NCBI GenBank assembly: GCA_043808585.1
Contig: JAZDES010000146.1
Coordinates: forward strand, 1-14,466
Length of the DNA: 14,466 nt
Source of the DNA: CAYVMN01 sp043808585
GTDB lineage: Bacteria; Desulfobacterota; DSM-4660; Desulfatiglandales; Desulfatiglandaceae
Direction: 5' to 3'
The position numbers were made by a program, and so were the translations under genes. The notes beneath the pieces are model-generated. The model had not been told where the DNA came from. It did not search any database and was given only the letters and a program-made list of their open reading frames with translations. This document shows, one piece after another, positions 6,316 to 14,144 of the stretch. How positions within the stretch are numbered: position 1 is the first letter of the stretch; every line of letters starts with the position of its first letter.

Positions 6316-7779
6316 CTATTCGATTCTATTGGATTCCATTATTCTTTCAAGAAATGCCTGGGCTTCAGGAGGAATCGATGTGAGGTTGACCCTGAAGGTA
6401 TTGGGAGGGCCGGGGAGTTCTTCGGTGACCTTGCCGTATATGTCGGAGGTGATCTCCTTGCTATCGTTGTCAAACAGAGAGATCTTGAGGTTATCCAGCC
6501 TATGGGCTTCCATCTCAACCTGTATCTCTGCGGCATTTTTTAACATCTTTGTTATCTTGCCTTCATAAAAGTCTTTACCCGCATGTTTTCCTGACAGAAG
6601 AACAATCTGGACCTTCAAAGGCTTCACAAGCCCAACCAATTCAACCGGTTTTTTCTCAGGGAGGAAAAGATTGAACTCGCCTCGAATCCCTCCCACGTCG
6701 TAAATGGTGATGGGCTTCTTGACGCCCTTGGGCATGACCTCCATCTGATCGTCTATTCTCAGGATCGGGCCGCATTCCTCCAGCGTTGTTTCTGAAATCA
6801 AGATTTGGCCACCCACTGTATAAGACTCTATTCTGGCGGTAAGGTTCACGTTACGACCCACCACACCATACTTCATCCTCTTTTTTGAACCTATGTTGCC
6901 AACCACCAACTGACCTGTATTGATACCAATACCCTGTTCCACTTTCGGATAGCCTTTTTCCGTGCACCTACTGTTAACATCGGCCATGGCAAGCTGCATC
7001 TCAACAGCGCAGGCCACAGCCCTCTTGGCATCGTTGTCCCTCAGGATGGGGGCCCCGAAAATGACAAAGATGGCATCGCCTATGAACTCGTCAATGGTGC
7101 CCTGATACTTCAGGATGATTTCCGTCATGGTCTCCAGATAGATGTTGATGATGCTTACGACCTCCTCCGCGGGAAGGCGCTCCCCTATGGAGGTAAATCC
7201 ACGAAGATCGGTCATCATAATCGTGACGAAGCGTTTCTCCCCCCCCAGCGCAGCCCCCTCCGGTGACTCCAGTATACTGTTTACGATGTCATCTGAGAGG
7301 TATCGGCCGAAGGTCTTACGAATAAAGCGGTTGGCCTTTTCCAGCTGGTCATGGGCCTCATTCCTCTCCAAGAGATTGATATAACCTTTGGAATGGTAGC
7401 GGATGCGTGCGACAACTTCCAGTCGATCTGGCAGTTTCACTAGATAGTCATTGGCGCCCAGGGCGAATGCCTCGGCCTTAGTTATTGCCTCCTCCTTGCT
7501 GGATAAGACAATAAGTGGCACGTCCCGGGTGGCCTTGTTGGCACGAAAATACCGAACCAGTGTCAACCCATCCACTTCAGGCATAACCAGGTCTTGCAGA
7601 ATTACGGTTGGAGAAATCCTGTTGGCAGTCTTAATGGCCTTGGTTGGGTCCTGGCAAAAATGAAAGTCGATGTCATGCTCGGTCGCCAACATCCGGCGAA
7701 CCGTCTCACCTACTATGGGCTGGTCATCCACCAGGAGTACTGTAATTCGGTGCGGGGTCAAGAAAACAGAATCATGCAT
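6316..7779 (-). CDS. REC-class III nucleotide cyclase with PilZ-like C-terminal domain (predicted guanylate-type)
   Basis: This 487-residue response regulator sits in the output position of the operon. The receiver is at residues about 11-130 (Asp18/Asp19, phospho-acceptor Asp63, Lys115), followed by a linker helix and the cyclase homology domain at about 165-345. The metal-binding aspartates are Asp191 (MMTDLRGFTS) and Asp235 (FIGDAIF), and the transition-state residues are Asn312 and Arg316 (VNLTARIES). The purine-selecting positions are Glu231 and Gly305, where adenylate cyclases have Lys and Asp/Thr, so cGMP synthesis is predicted. Residues about 375-480 resemble a PilZ-type barrel, ending FRVNLTSIPPEAQAFLERI, but the c-di-GMP-binding RxxxR is not seen. 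ATG 7777-7779 follows cheB by 42 bp, with a weak AAGAGA site. Phosphorylation by the operon's CheA would control activity. Confidence 0.9.
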   Translation of the reverse strand: MHDSVFLTPHRITVLLVDDQPIVGETVRRMLATEHDIDFHFCQDPTKAIKTANRISPTVILQDLVMPEVDGLTLVRYFRANKATRDVPLIVLSSKEEAITKAEAFALGANDYLVKLPDRLEVVARIRYHSKGYINLLERNEAHDQLEKANRFIRKTFGRYLSDDIVNSILESPEGAALGGEKRFVTIMMTDLRGFTSIGERLPAEEVVSIINIYLETMTEIILKYQGTIDEFIGDAIFVIFGAPILRDNDAKRAVACAVEMQLAMADVNSRCTEKGYPKVEQGIGINTGQLVVGNIGSKKRMKYGVVGRNVNLTARIESYTVGGQILISETTLEECGPILRIDDQMEVMPKGVKKPITIYDVGGIRGEFNLFLPEKKPVELVGLVKPLKVQIVLLSGKHAGKDFYEGKITKMLKNAAEIQVEMEAHRLDNLKISLFDNDSKEITSDIYGKVTEELPGPPNTFRVNLTSIPPEAQAFLERIMESNRIE

Positions 7780-7821
7780 GGCGTCTCTTTAATCGCGGTA
7801 TTTGTTCCCTTCCACTGGTCG

Positions 7822-8853
7822 CTAGCCTTTGCCTTTCGAGGACTTATTGAGAAAGCGAATAATGGCCGGAGCGATTTTTTCTATTGGAAGGATCTCGATG
7901 GCAGAGCCCAGTTCCTTGGCCGCCTTTGGCATGCCGTATACTATGCTGGTTGCCTCATCCTGGGCTAGCGTGTACCAGCCTGCCTGGCGCAGGACAGCTA
8001 ACCCTTCGGCCCCATCCCGACCCATCCCGGTAAGCAGAACAGCAACACATTTCTCAGGCCAATGATCGGCTACACTCCTGAAAAAGGTATCCACCGAGGG
8101 CCGATAATGACTGTTACGGGGCTCCTGGGTGTAGGAAAATCTAAGGTCTGGTGTGAGTACCAGATGCTCCCCTGTTCCAGCCATATGTACTGTCCCCTTA
8201 ATTGGCCTGCCTCCCTGCGGGGCCAGCCTTACCGTCAAAGGGGTCTGGTGGCCCAGCCAATCGGCCAGACCAGCGGAGAAGGCCCCGTCCACATGCTGTA
8301 CAATGACTATCGCGGCATCCAGGTCTTTCGGAAGGTTAGATAGCACTCCTGCAAGGGCCTTAGGCCCACCGGTGGACGAGCCTATTACTATTAAGGGCGG
8401 AACTTTTTCCGTTGCTACCCGCTCGGCTGGCTTAGAGATGGAAGGCTTGCGGGGAAGCCCTCCCAGTTTCCTTATCATCTCAATCTTCTTCAACAGGGCC
8501 TCTCTGCTGCTGCGGGCCACGGGATCTTTTCCCATTGAAGGTGTATTGATGGCGTCTAATGCCCCGTGTCCCATGGCTTCGAAGACCTTGGCAGCGTTAC
8601 CATCTACTGTGGGGGTCACCACCAGAATGGGACATGGGGATTCAAGCATTATTCGGCGTGTGGCCTCAGCCCCGTCCATTCCCGGCATGATCATATCCAT
8701 CAAGATGAGATCGGGCTTATCGACAGCACATTTTTGCACGGCCTCAGCACCACTTTGGGCGACCCAGCATACATCGTGGCCACGAACGCTAAGCACAATT
8801 TGGCGCAGCTCTTCCACGGCCGCTCTTACGTCATTGACAATGGCGATCCTCAC
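7822..8853 (-). CDS. cheB: CheB-type chemoreceptor methylesterase (WspF-like)
   Basis: A receiver joined to a methylesterase domain, 343 residues. It removes methyl groups from receptor glutamates to reset the pathway. The phospho-acceptor is Asp53 in LMDMIMPGMDG. The esterase triad is Ser160 (GSSTGG), His187 (QHVDG) and Asp280 (GMGRDGA). The N-terminus MRIAIVNDV has Asn-Asp where most receivers have two acids; WspF of Pseudomonas, as I know it, begins the same way, which supports a Wsp-type assignment. The start is GTG at 8851-8853, 2 bp past the cheA stop, with a strong AGGAGAGG site lying inside the end of cheA. In Wsp systems, loss of this protein locks the pathway on. No truncation or other oddity is seen. 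Confidence 0.93.
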   Translation of the reverse strand: MRIAIVNDVRAAVEELRQIVLSVRGHDVCWVAQSGAEAVQKCAVDKPDLILMDMIMPGMDGAEATRRIMLESPCPILVVTPTVDGNAAKVFEAMGHGALDAINTPSMGKDPVARSSREALLKKIEMIRKLGGLPRKPSISKPAERVATEKVPPLIVIGSSTGGPKALAGVLSNLPKDLDAAIVIVQHVDGAFSAGLADWLGHQTPLTVRLAPQGGRPIKGTVHMAGTGEHLVLTPDLRFSYTQEPRNSHYRPSVDTFFRSVADHWPEKCVAVLLTGMGRDGAEGLAVLRQAGWYTLAQDEATSIVYGMPKAAKELGSAIEILPIEKIAPAIIRFLNKSSKGKG

Positions 8854-8855
8854 GA

Positions 8856-11699
8856 TCAGGCCTCTCCTATAAGGTCTACAACAGCGTCGATAAAAGAGTC
8901 GTCCTGGAAGCTGCCCTTGGTGAGATAATAATTGGCACCCGCTTCCAGACCTCCCAGGCGGTCTTCCTCCTTATCTTTATAGGAGATAATTATCACAGGC
9001 AGCGATTTCAGGGCAGCATGGTTTTTGATATTGGTTATAAGTTCTATACCATTCATCCTCGGCATATCCACATCGGAGACCACCAGGTCAAAGTCACCCG
9101 TACGTACGGCATTCCAGCCGTCCAGCCCGTCAACTGCTATTTCCACCCGGTAACCTTTGTTCTCCAACAGCTTTCGCTCCATTTCACGCACAGTGATGGA
9201 ATCGTCCACAACCAGGATAGATTTCTGTTTTTTTACCTCGACCTTGTCCGATCGACCGGTCACCTTCCGCAGCCGTCTGCCTGCAAGCAAGTTATCAATG
9301 GAGCGCACCAGGTCCTCCACATCAAAGATCAGGACAGGAGAACCGTCCAGCATTACCGCAACCGCGCTGATATCAGGGACCTTCCCCAGCCGGGGGTCCA
9401 GTGGGCGTACCACTAGATCGTATTCACCCAAGAATTTGTCAACCAGCAGGCCGTAGGAGTTTAGCCTGTCGCTTACCACCACCACATGGAACCTGTCCTC
9501 ATGGTGAGCGGGCTCATTGGTGCCCAGCACGTCGTGCACATTTAGAAGGGAGATGTTGTCATTATCAAACTCGAAGTACTGACGGTCTTCCACCGTGTGG
9601 ATATCCTGTTGGGAGAGTACCAGACAGCGGTCTATGCGGGCCAACGGAAACGCGTAAGGCTCCCCGCCGATCTCCACCAGGAATGTGCGGACCACAGAGA
9701 GTGTAAGCGGCAACTCCATTTGAAAGCTCAGCCCTTCACCGGGCTTAGACACGGCACGCACAACGCCTCCCACCTCATGGACCATGTTGCGGACCACATC
9801 CAGGCCCACCCCACGGCCTGATATCTCGGTAACATTATCCGCAGTAGAAAAGCCTGGCAAAAACAGGAAGTCCATCAATTCGGGTTCGGTCAGCTTGTCT
9901 ACCATATCGCGGGCGACCATCTCCTTGCGCAATATTTTTTGCCGCAGCTTATCCAAATCAACGCCACGCCCGTCGTCGGCGACCATAATCATGAGCATCC
10001 CCGAACGGTGCACCGCCTCCAAACGGACCCTTCCTGTCTCAGGCTTTCCGGCAGCCAGGCGCTCATCAGGGGGCTCTATGCCATGATCAACCGCATTGCG
10101 CAAGAGGTGATTAAGAGGGGCATCCAGCTTTTCAAGGATATCTCGATCCACTTCCGTGGACTTACCAACTATATCAAGTCTGACCTTCTTCCCCAGTTCT
10201 TTGGCCAGGTCCCGAACCAGCCGAGGAAAACCCCCGACACCGTCTGCAAAGGGGCGCATACGCACGCCAATAACTTCGTGGTACAGTCGGTCCGACAGGC
10301 TGGCCGTTGTACTGGTAAACATCTCAAGTTCATTCAATCTATCGGCCAAATTGAGACTGCACTCCTTGACCTTTTCCCTGGCATCGAGCAACAACCCAGA
10401 GACCTCTTCAATTCCTTGCTTACGTTCCACGGCCTCTTTCAATCCTTCAAGGGTTTTGAATATTTCGATATGGCTTTTCTTTAGCTCCAATAAAGAGGCA
10501 GAAAATGGCGGGAGCCAACGGGCACTGACAACCACCTCTCCTGCCTGGCCCATGAGGCGCTCGATCTTTCCCGCCGTAACCCGCACCATCCGGTCTTTGT
10601 CATCTGACTCCGGGTAGTAGGGTCTGGCTTCAGCTACCTTTTCGGTAACCGCCCTTTCCTCTCGATCGCCTGGGTGGGCCAGGGCAGAATCAGTAGTTGG
10701 CCTCAGAGAGGGAGGCGGTGCCGGCTCTTCGACCTGGGAGGCGGCCTTGGGTGGTTCAGGTTCGGGAGATTCGCCCTTAAGGCTAAGGGCTAGGTTGGCA
10801 ATCAGGCGGTCGATCTCGGCCTCATGTTGTGCCAACCAATCTTGCAAGTCTCCCTCTAGGGCATTGGCGATCTGGGTTAGGATATCAGCACTTTTGAGGA
10901 GGATATCGATTTGCTCCGAACCAAGCAGGACTTCCCCTCTCTGTGCCGCTACGAAACAGTCTTCCATGGAGTGAGCCAGCTTTACGACCTGATCCAACTC
11001 CACGATCCGGGCAGCCCCCTTGATCGAATGGGCAGCGCGCATCAGTGCCTCTAGCTTGTCAGAGGCAGAGGGGTCGTTCTCCAGCACCAGCAGACCGTCG
11101 TTTAGAATCGCCACATGCGTCTCCACTTCGGTCAGGAAGAGATCCAGCATGGAGGCATCAGCGATTACCGCCTTCGGCACGGTTTCCCTCTGTTTCCGTT
11201 GCTCCCGTGGAGGTGAAGACGGTTTATCTTCTTTCTTGACCACAGGTTCTCTCGGTAAAGGTGCCGGTGGTGTTTCGCCCTCACCCTTGAGTATTCCCTT
11301 TGTGGCGGAAACCACCCGGTCGATTTCTGCCTGATGTTGTGTCAACCAACCCTCTAAGCCTTCCCCGAGGGCGTTAGAGATCTGGGTTAGTATATCAACA
11401 TCCTTGAGGAGGATATGGATTTGCTCCGATCCGAGGGAGACTTCCCCTCTCTGTGCCGCTACAAGACAGTCCTCCATGCAATGAGCAATCCGTACCGCCT
11501 GATCCAACTCAACGATCCTGGCGCTCCCCTTGATCGAATGGGCGGCACGAATCAACGCCTCCAGCTTGCCGAAGGCAGAGGGATCGTTCTCCAATGCCAG
11601 CAGACTGTCTTTTAGAATCGCCGCATGTGTGTCTACTTCTGTACGGAAAAGATCCAGCATGGAAGAATCGATTAAATCCTGTCCATTCCCCATAGTCAC
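8856..11699 (-). CDS. cheA: CheA-type hybrid histidine kinase with two Hpt domains and C-terminal receiver (WspE-like)
   Basis: A 947-residue kinase at the centre of the pathway. It has two N-terminal Hpt domains with phospho-histidines His54 and His224 (both in AAHSIKG), a Pro/Glu-rich linker to about 365, and a dimerisation/P3 region at about 370-470. The HATPase has the N-box HLLRNAVDHG (531-540), DDGRGVD (575-581), FLPGFST (613-619) and GRGVGLDVV (628-636). A CheW-like P5 domain follows at about 665-805, and a receiver with Asp831/Asp832 and phospho-acceptor Asp876. CheA-REC hybrids are typical of Wsp, Frz and similar non-flagellar systems. The second Hpt is a near copy of the first, 170 residues further on. 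GTG at 11697-11699 overlaps the preceding stop by four bases (GTGA); ATG at 11691-11693 is an alternative start. Likely phosphate targets are CheB, the cyclase and formerly REC-PP2C. Confidence 0.95.
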   Translation of the reverse strand: MTMGNGQDLIDSSMLDLFRTEVDTHAAILKDSLLALENDPSAFGKLEALIRAAHSIKGSARIVELDQAVRIAHCMEDCLVAAQRGEVSLGSEQIHILLKDVDILTQISNALGEGLEGWLTQHQAEIDRVVSATKGILKGEGETPPAPLPREPVVKKEDKPSSPPREQRKQRETVPKAVIADASMLDLFLTEVETHVAILNDGLLVLENDPSASDKLEALMRAAHSIKGAARIVELDQVVKLAHSMEDCFVAAQRGEVLLGSEQIDILLKSADILTQIANALEGDLQDWLAQHEAEIDRLIANLALSLKGESPEPEPPKAASQVEEPAPPPSLRPTTDSALAHPGDREERAVTEKVAEARPYYPESDDKDRMVRVTAGKIERLMGQAGEVVVSARWLPPFSASLLELKKSHIEIFKTLEGLKEAVERKQGIEEVSGLLLDAREKVKECSLNLADRLNELEMFTSTTASLSDRLYHEVIGVRMRPFADGVGGFPRLVRDLAKELGKKVRLDIVGKSTEVDRDILEKLDAPLNHLLRNAVDHGIEPPDERLAAGKPETGRVRLEAVHRSGMLMIMVADDGRGVDLDKLRQKILRKEMVARDMVDKLTEPELMDFLFLPGFSTADNVTEISGRGVGLDVVRNMVHEVGGVVRAVSKPGEGLSFQMELPLTLSVVRTFLVEIGGEPYAFPLARIDRCLVLSQQDIHTVEDRQYFEFDNDNISLLNVHDVLGTNEPAHHEDRFHVVVVSDRLNSYGLLVDKFLGEYDLVVRPLDPRLGKVPDISAVAVMLDGSPVLIFDVEDLVRSIDNLLAGRRLRKVTGRSDKVEVKKQKSILVVDDSITVREMERKLLENKGYRVEIAVDGLDGWNAVRTGDFDLVVSDVDMPRMNGIELITNIKNHAALKSLPVIIISYKDKEEDRLGGLEAGANYYLTKGSFQDDSFIDAVVDLIGEA
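10770..11666 (-). repeat. Intragenic tandem duplication of the Hpt-coding segment
   Basis: The DNA for Hpt1 (about 11280-11666) and Hpt2 (about 10770-11156) are near copies, 510 bp apart and in frame. At protein level SMLDLF, LENDPSA, AAHSIKG, ARIVELDQ, AAQRGEV and ADILTQI/VDILTQI recur in the same order and spacing. Stretches of identical DNA, such as CCCCTTGATCGAATGGGC, occur in both. This points to a fairly recent duplication. Confidence 0.8.
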
Positions 11700-12376
11700 T
11701 GCATACTCCTCGCCAGTGTATAAAGCAGCAGTTCGTCGTCTAGGAAGGCCACATATTTATCATCCCACTTGAAAATTCCCTTGGTAAAGGTTGATTTGGC
11801 CTTGGCCACGGTGACAGGCACATTCTGGAAACGGTCCGGGCGGACATGGTGAATCCCGTGAATTTCGTCGACTGGGAATACCCATTGGTTACCATCCTTA
11901 TTTACCACCATCATTCTTTGATACCTTTTCCGTCCCTCATCCTTCTTGGGCTCTTCTGTCTCCAGGCCCAACAGCCTCTGGAGCGAAACGCATAACTGGA
12001 TTTCGCCATGCACGTTTATTACACCCATAAGCGCCTGGTTTTTGCTGTGTGGGAGGCTATGTACCATGCCAGGTTCAATGATCTCGGCAAATAGACTGGC
12101 AGGCAACCCGAGCCATTCCCTTTGTATGCGAAAAATGACCACGGATAAGGTCCCTGGGAACTCCTCCTCCTTTTTTTCGACTAATACCTGGGTCCATTCT
12201 TCCTTATATTCCTCGGGAAGGTCACGCTCCAAGAGGTTTCGCCCACTCTGCGTAAATACCTCGCAGTTACGGCAGTGGATAACCCGCTTAAGTTCTGCGC
12301 AACGTGGAGTTTCCTTTCCCCACACCCCGATCCGCTTCCAGCAATTCTCCTGTCTCAGGACAACTAGATCTTTCAA
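11696..12376 (-). CDS. CheW-like coupling protein with N-terminal cysteine motif (WspD-like)
   Basis: A 226-residue adaptor linking receptor and CheA. Residues about 75-220 form the CheW fold (GVINVHGEIQLCVSL is the usual CheW core; FPVDEIHGI follows). The first 70 residues are extra: CWKRIGVWG, then CAEL and HCRNC, placing cysteines at 12, 26, 35 and 38. WspD proteins, as I know them, carry the same C-W-x-x-I-G-V...H-C-R-N-C block, so this fits slot D of a Wsp operon. The start is TTG at 12374-12376, overlapping the cheR stop by four bases (TTGA), with GAGGG six bases upstream; no ATG is available before the cysteine motif. The cysteines could bind metal or sense redox; no function is established that I can cite. 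Confidence 0.9.
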   Translation of the reverse strand: MKDLVVLRQENCWKRIGVWGKETPRCAELKRVIHCRNCEVFTQSGRNLLERDLPEEYKEEWTQVLVEKKEEEFPGTLSVVIFRIQREWLGLPASLFAEIIEPGMVHSLPHSKNQALMGVINVHGEIQLCVSLQRLLGLETEEPKKDEGRKRYQRMMVVNKDGNQWVFPVDEIHGIHHVRPDRFQNVPVTVAKAKSTFTKGIFKWDDKYVAFLDDELLLYTLARSMQ

Positions 12377-13668
12377 TGGATGCCCTCTTTCTGTCGGATA
12401 CGTTTCACCCGTTGCCGCAGTTGTGCTGACCTTTCTCCATCACCACGGTGTTCTGCAATAAGTGCCAGATGATTCAATGCCTCGTAATGGTGGGGGTCAA
12501 GATAGACCGCTTTATTGAGCCATTCCTCAGCATCCTTTTCTTTCCCCATGGCCAGGCAAATCAGTCCTTTCAGATAATGGGCCTGAACATGGACCATGTC
12601 TCGGTCCAAGACCTTCTCACACAGTTTGGAGGCCTTCTCCAAAGCCCCTTTATCCGCCAACGCCCTTGCCTGTTCAAGCAGCCCTGCTTCTTCATTGGGG
12701 GGCCTTTTACGGTCCTTCACAGGGTATGATTTATGGTCTACTGGACCGGTCTTTGTGAAAAGGTCAGGGGGGACATCAGCCTTGCCACAAGCTGAGGGTT
12801 TACCCTGTGTATGGCGCCTCCTTTCGGAGCTTACCCGAGGCCTGGGTCTCACAGGCCCTTTCGGCGTTGGTGCCCCAGTCTGTCTGGTGAGGGCGAAAAC
12901 CCCGGCCTCCCCTACCATTTGGAGTCCAGCGGTAATGGCCAGGGCTCGCTCGGCATGCCCGACAAAGAGGATGCCCGCCCTTGCCAGCAGCCGATCAATG
13001 ACCTCCATGACTCTCTCTGTTGCCCGAGGGCTCAGGTATATCAATAGGTTGCGGCAAAAGATGATGTCATATGCTGCATCCCCCGACAGAACCTGTCCAT
13101 CGAGTACGTTTCCCCTGACAAATTGGACAGTGTTCATCACCGAGGGATGCAGCTGATAGCCCTCGGGTCTTGCCTCAAAATACCGTTCTCGAAACCATAG
13201 GTCTTCTCCTCGGAAGGATTCAGGACCGTAAAGCCCTGCCCTGGCCTTCTCAAGCGTCTTCTTGCTTATATCTAATGCGATGACAGAAAAACGGCCTTCC
13301 TGAAGGCCCGCGTCCAGCAGAGCCATGCTAATGGAATAAGGCTCCTCTCCAGAAGAGGAGGCTATGCTCAAGACCCTTAGAATGCCATCGTCATTCCCTG
13401 GCAGCCATTTGTGTTTCGCGTAAAGGCCCAGATAGGTAAATGACTTCCTGTTCCGAAAAAACCATGTCTCCGGAACCACAACCGTTTCAATTAGTTCCTC
13501 CCATTCATCTCTCGATTTACTGAGAAGATTTAGGTAGTCCCCACCCTCTTCCAGCCCGCAGATACGCATGCGTTGCTGGACGGCCTTCGCTATGGTCTCG
13601 GCACCTATGGACTCGGCGGATAGGCCTATCTTCTTTTCCAGCAAGGACTCAATGCTATTCAGCTGCAT
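12373..13668 (-). CDS. cheR: CheR-type receptor methyltransferase with C-terminal TPR domain (WspC-like)
   Basis: A 431-residue enzyme transferring methyl groups from S-adenosylmethionine to receptor glutamates, opposing CheB. It contains PETWFFRNR (66-74), the SAM-binding loop LSIASSSGEEPYS (100-112), Asp133 in VIALDIS, and FCRNLLIYL (204-212). A proline-rich linker follows at about 263-325. Residues about 329-425 form TPR repeats (ARALADKGALEKASKLCEKV, then HYLKGLICLAMGKEKDAEEW). CheR with TPR is the WspC architecture. The usual glycine-rich SAM motif (A-G-C-S-T-G-E-E) is altered to A-S-S-S-G-E-E, seen in other CheR-TPR proteins and probably tolerated. ATG at 13666-13668 lies inside the end of the upstream cheW (14-bp overlap). 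The TPRs may hold the enzyme at the receptor cluster. Confidence 0.93.
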   Translation of the reverse strand: MQLNSIESLLEKKIGLSAESIGAETIAKAVQQRMRICGLEEGGDYLNLLSKSRDEWEELIETVVVPETWFFRNRKSFTYLGLYAKHKWLPGNDDGILRVLSIASSSGEEPYSISMALLDAGLQEGRFSVIALDISKKTLEKARAGLYGPESFRGEDLWFRERYFEARPEGYQLHPSVMNTVQFVRGNVLDGQVLSGDAAYDIIFCRNLLIYLSPRATERVMEVIDRLLARAGILFVGHAERALAITAGLQMVGEAGVFALTRQTGAPTPKGPVRPRPRVSSERRRHTQGKPSACGKADVPPDLFTKTGPVDHKSYPVKDRKRPPNEEAGLLEQARALADKGALEKASKLCEKVLDRDMVHVQAHYLKGLICLAMGKEKDAEEWLNKAVYLDPHHYEALNHLALIAEHRGDGERSAQLRQRVKRIRQKEGIH

Positions 13669-14125
13669 TATCTACACTACTGTGAAGCATTGGTAGAAAA
13701 TTGAAGCTCCCCGGCAAGAGATCCAGATCTATATACTGGATCATCTTCTTCTCCTCCATAACGATTCCCCCTAGATAAGGGGCCCTACCCATATTGATGC
13801 CCGGAGAGACAAAGGAGTCTTCCGATTTCCTCACCGCTTCAGTGACCCTCTCTGCCATGAGACCAAGAACGTAATGGGTATTGTCATCTCTCTGATAATC
13901 CACAAGTATTATCCGGGTGCTGAGCCGCATCTTACAGGGACGTCCCTGAATCAGCTGGCACAGGTCGACTACCGGGACAATCATACCCCTGTAATTGAAA
14001 AGCCCTGCAAAGTATTTAGGGGTATTGGGCACCTCCTTAAGGTTGACCATGGGGGCCACTTCCCTGACCTTGTCACACTTGATGCTATACTTGACGTCTC
14101 CCAGGTAAAAGAACAATACGAGCAT
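13655..14125 (-). CDS. cheW: CheW-type coupling protein (WspB-like)
   Basis: A single-domain CheW adaptor of 156 residues, the usual length. It connects chemoreceptors to CheA at the membrane-proximal signalling array. The typical core is present: FFYLGDVKYSIKCDKVREV at the N-terminus, GLFNYRGMIVPVVDL at 41-55, and RIILVDY with VLGLMAERV further on. ATG 14123-14125 has a GGGGGA ribosome-binding site 7-8 bases upstream and lies about 20 bp after the receptor stop. It overlaps cheR by 14 bp, so the two are co-translated. Together with the second, cysteine-bearing CheW downstream, it gives the two-CheW set characteristic of Wsp-type operons. No oddity is seen. Confidence 0.93.
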   Translation of the reverse strand: MLVLFFYLGDVKYSIKCDKVREVAPMVNLKEVPNTPKYFAGLFNYRGMIVPVVDLCQLIQGRPCKMRLSTRIILVDYQRDDNTHYVLGLMAERVTEAVRKSEDSFVSPGINMGRAPYLGGIVMEEKKMIQYIDLDLLPGSFNFLPMLHSSVDNAAE

Positions 14126-14144
14126 GTCTTTTCCCCCGATCCCC

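Noticed and set aside
6316..7779. Possibility that the output regulator is a GGDEF diguanylate cyclase as in WspR
   Set aside because: No GG(D/E)EF sequence is present. The domain has class III cyclase metal aspartates, Asn and Arg in the expected order.
8153..8872. A 239-codon open frame on the plus strand opposite cheB
   Set aside because: It is antisense to a strongly supported cheB with all catalytic motifs. Its product is Ser/Pro/Thr-rich with no recognisable domain, as expected of an antisense shadow.
9939..10617. Long plus-strand open frames opposite cheA
   Set aside because: They lie wholly inside cheA, show no motif or ribosome-binding site, and follow from the GC-rich codon pattern of the real gene.
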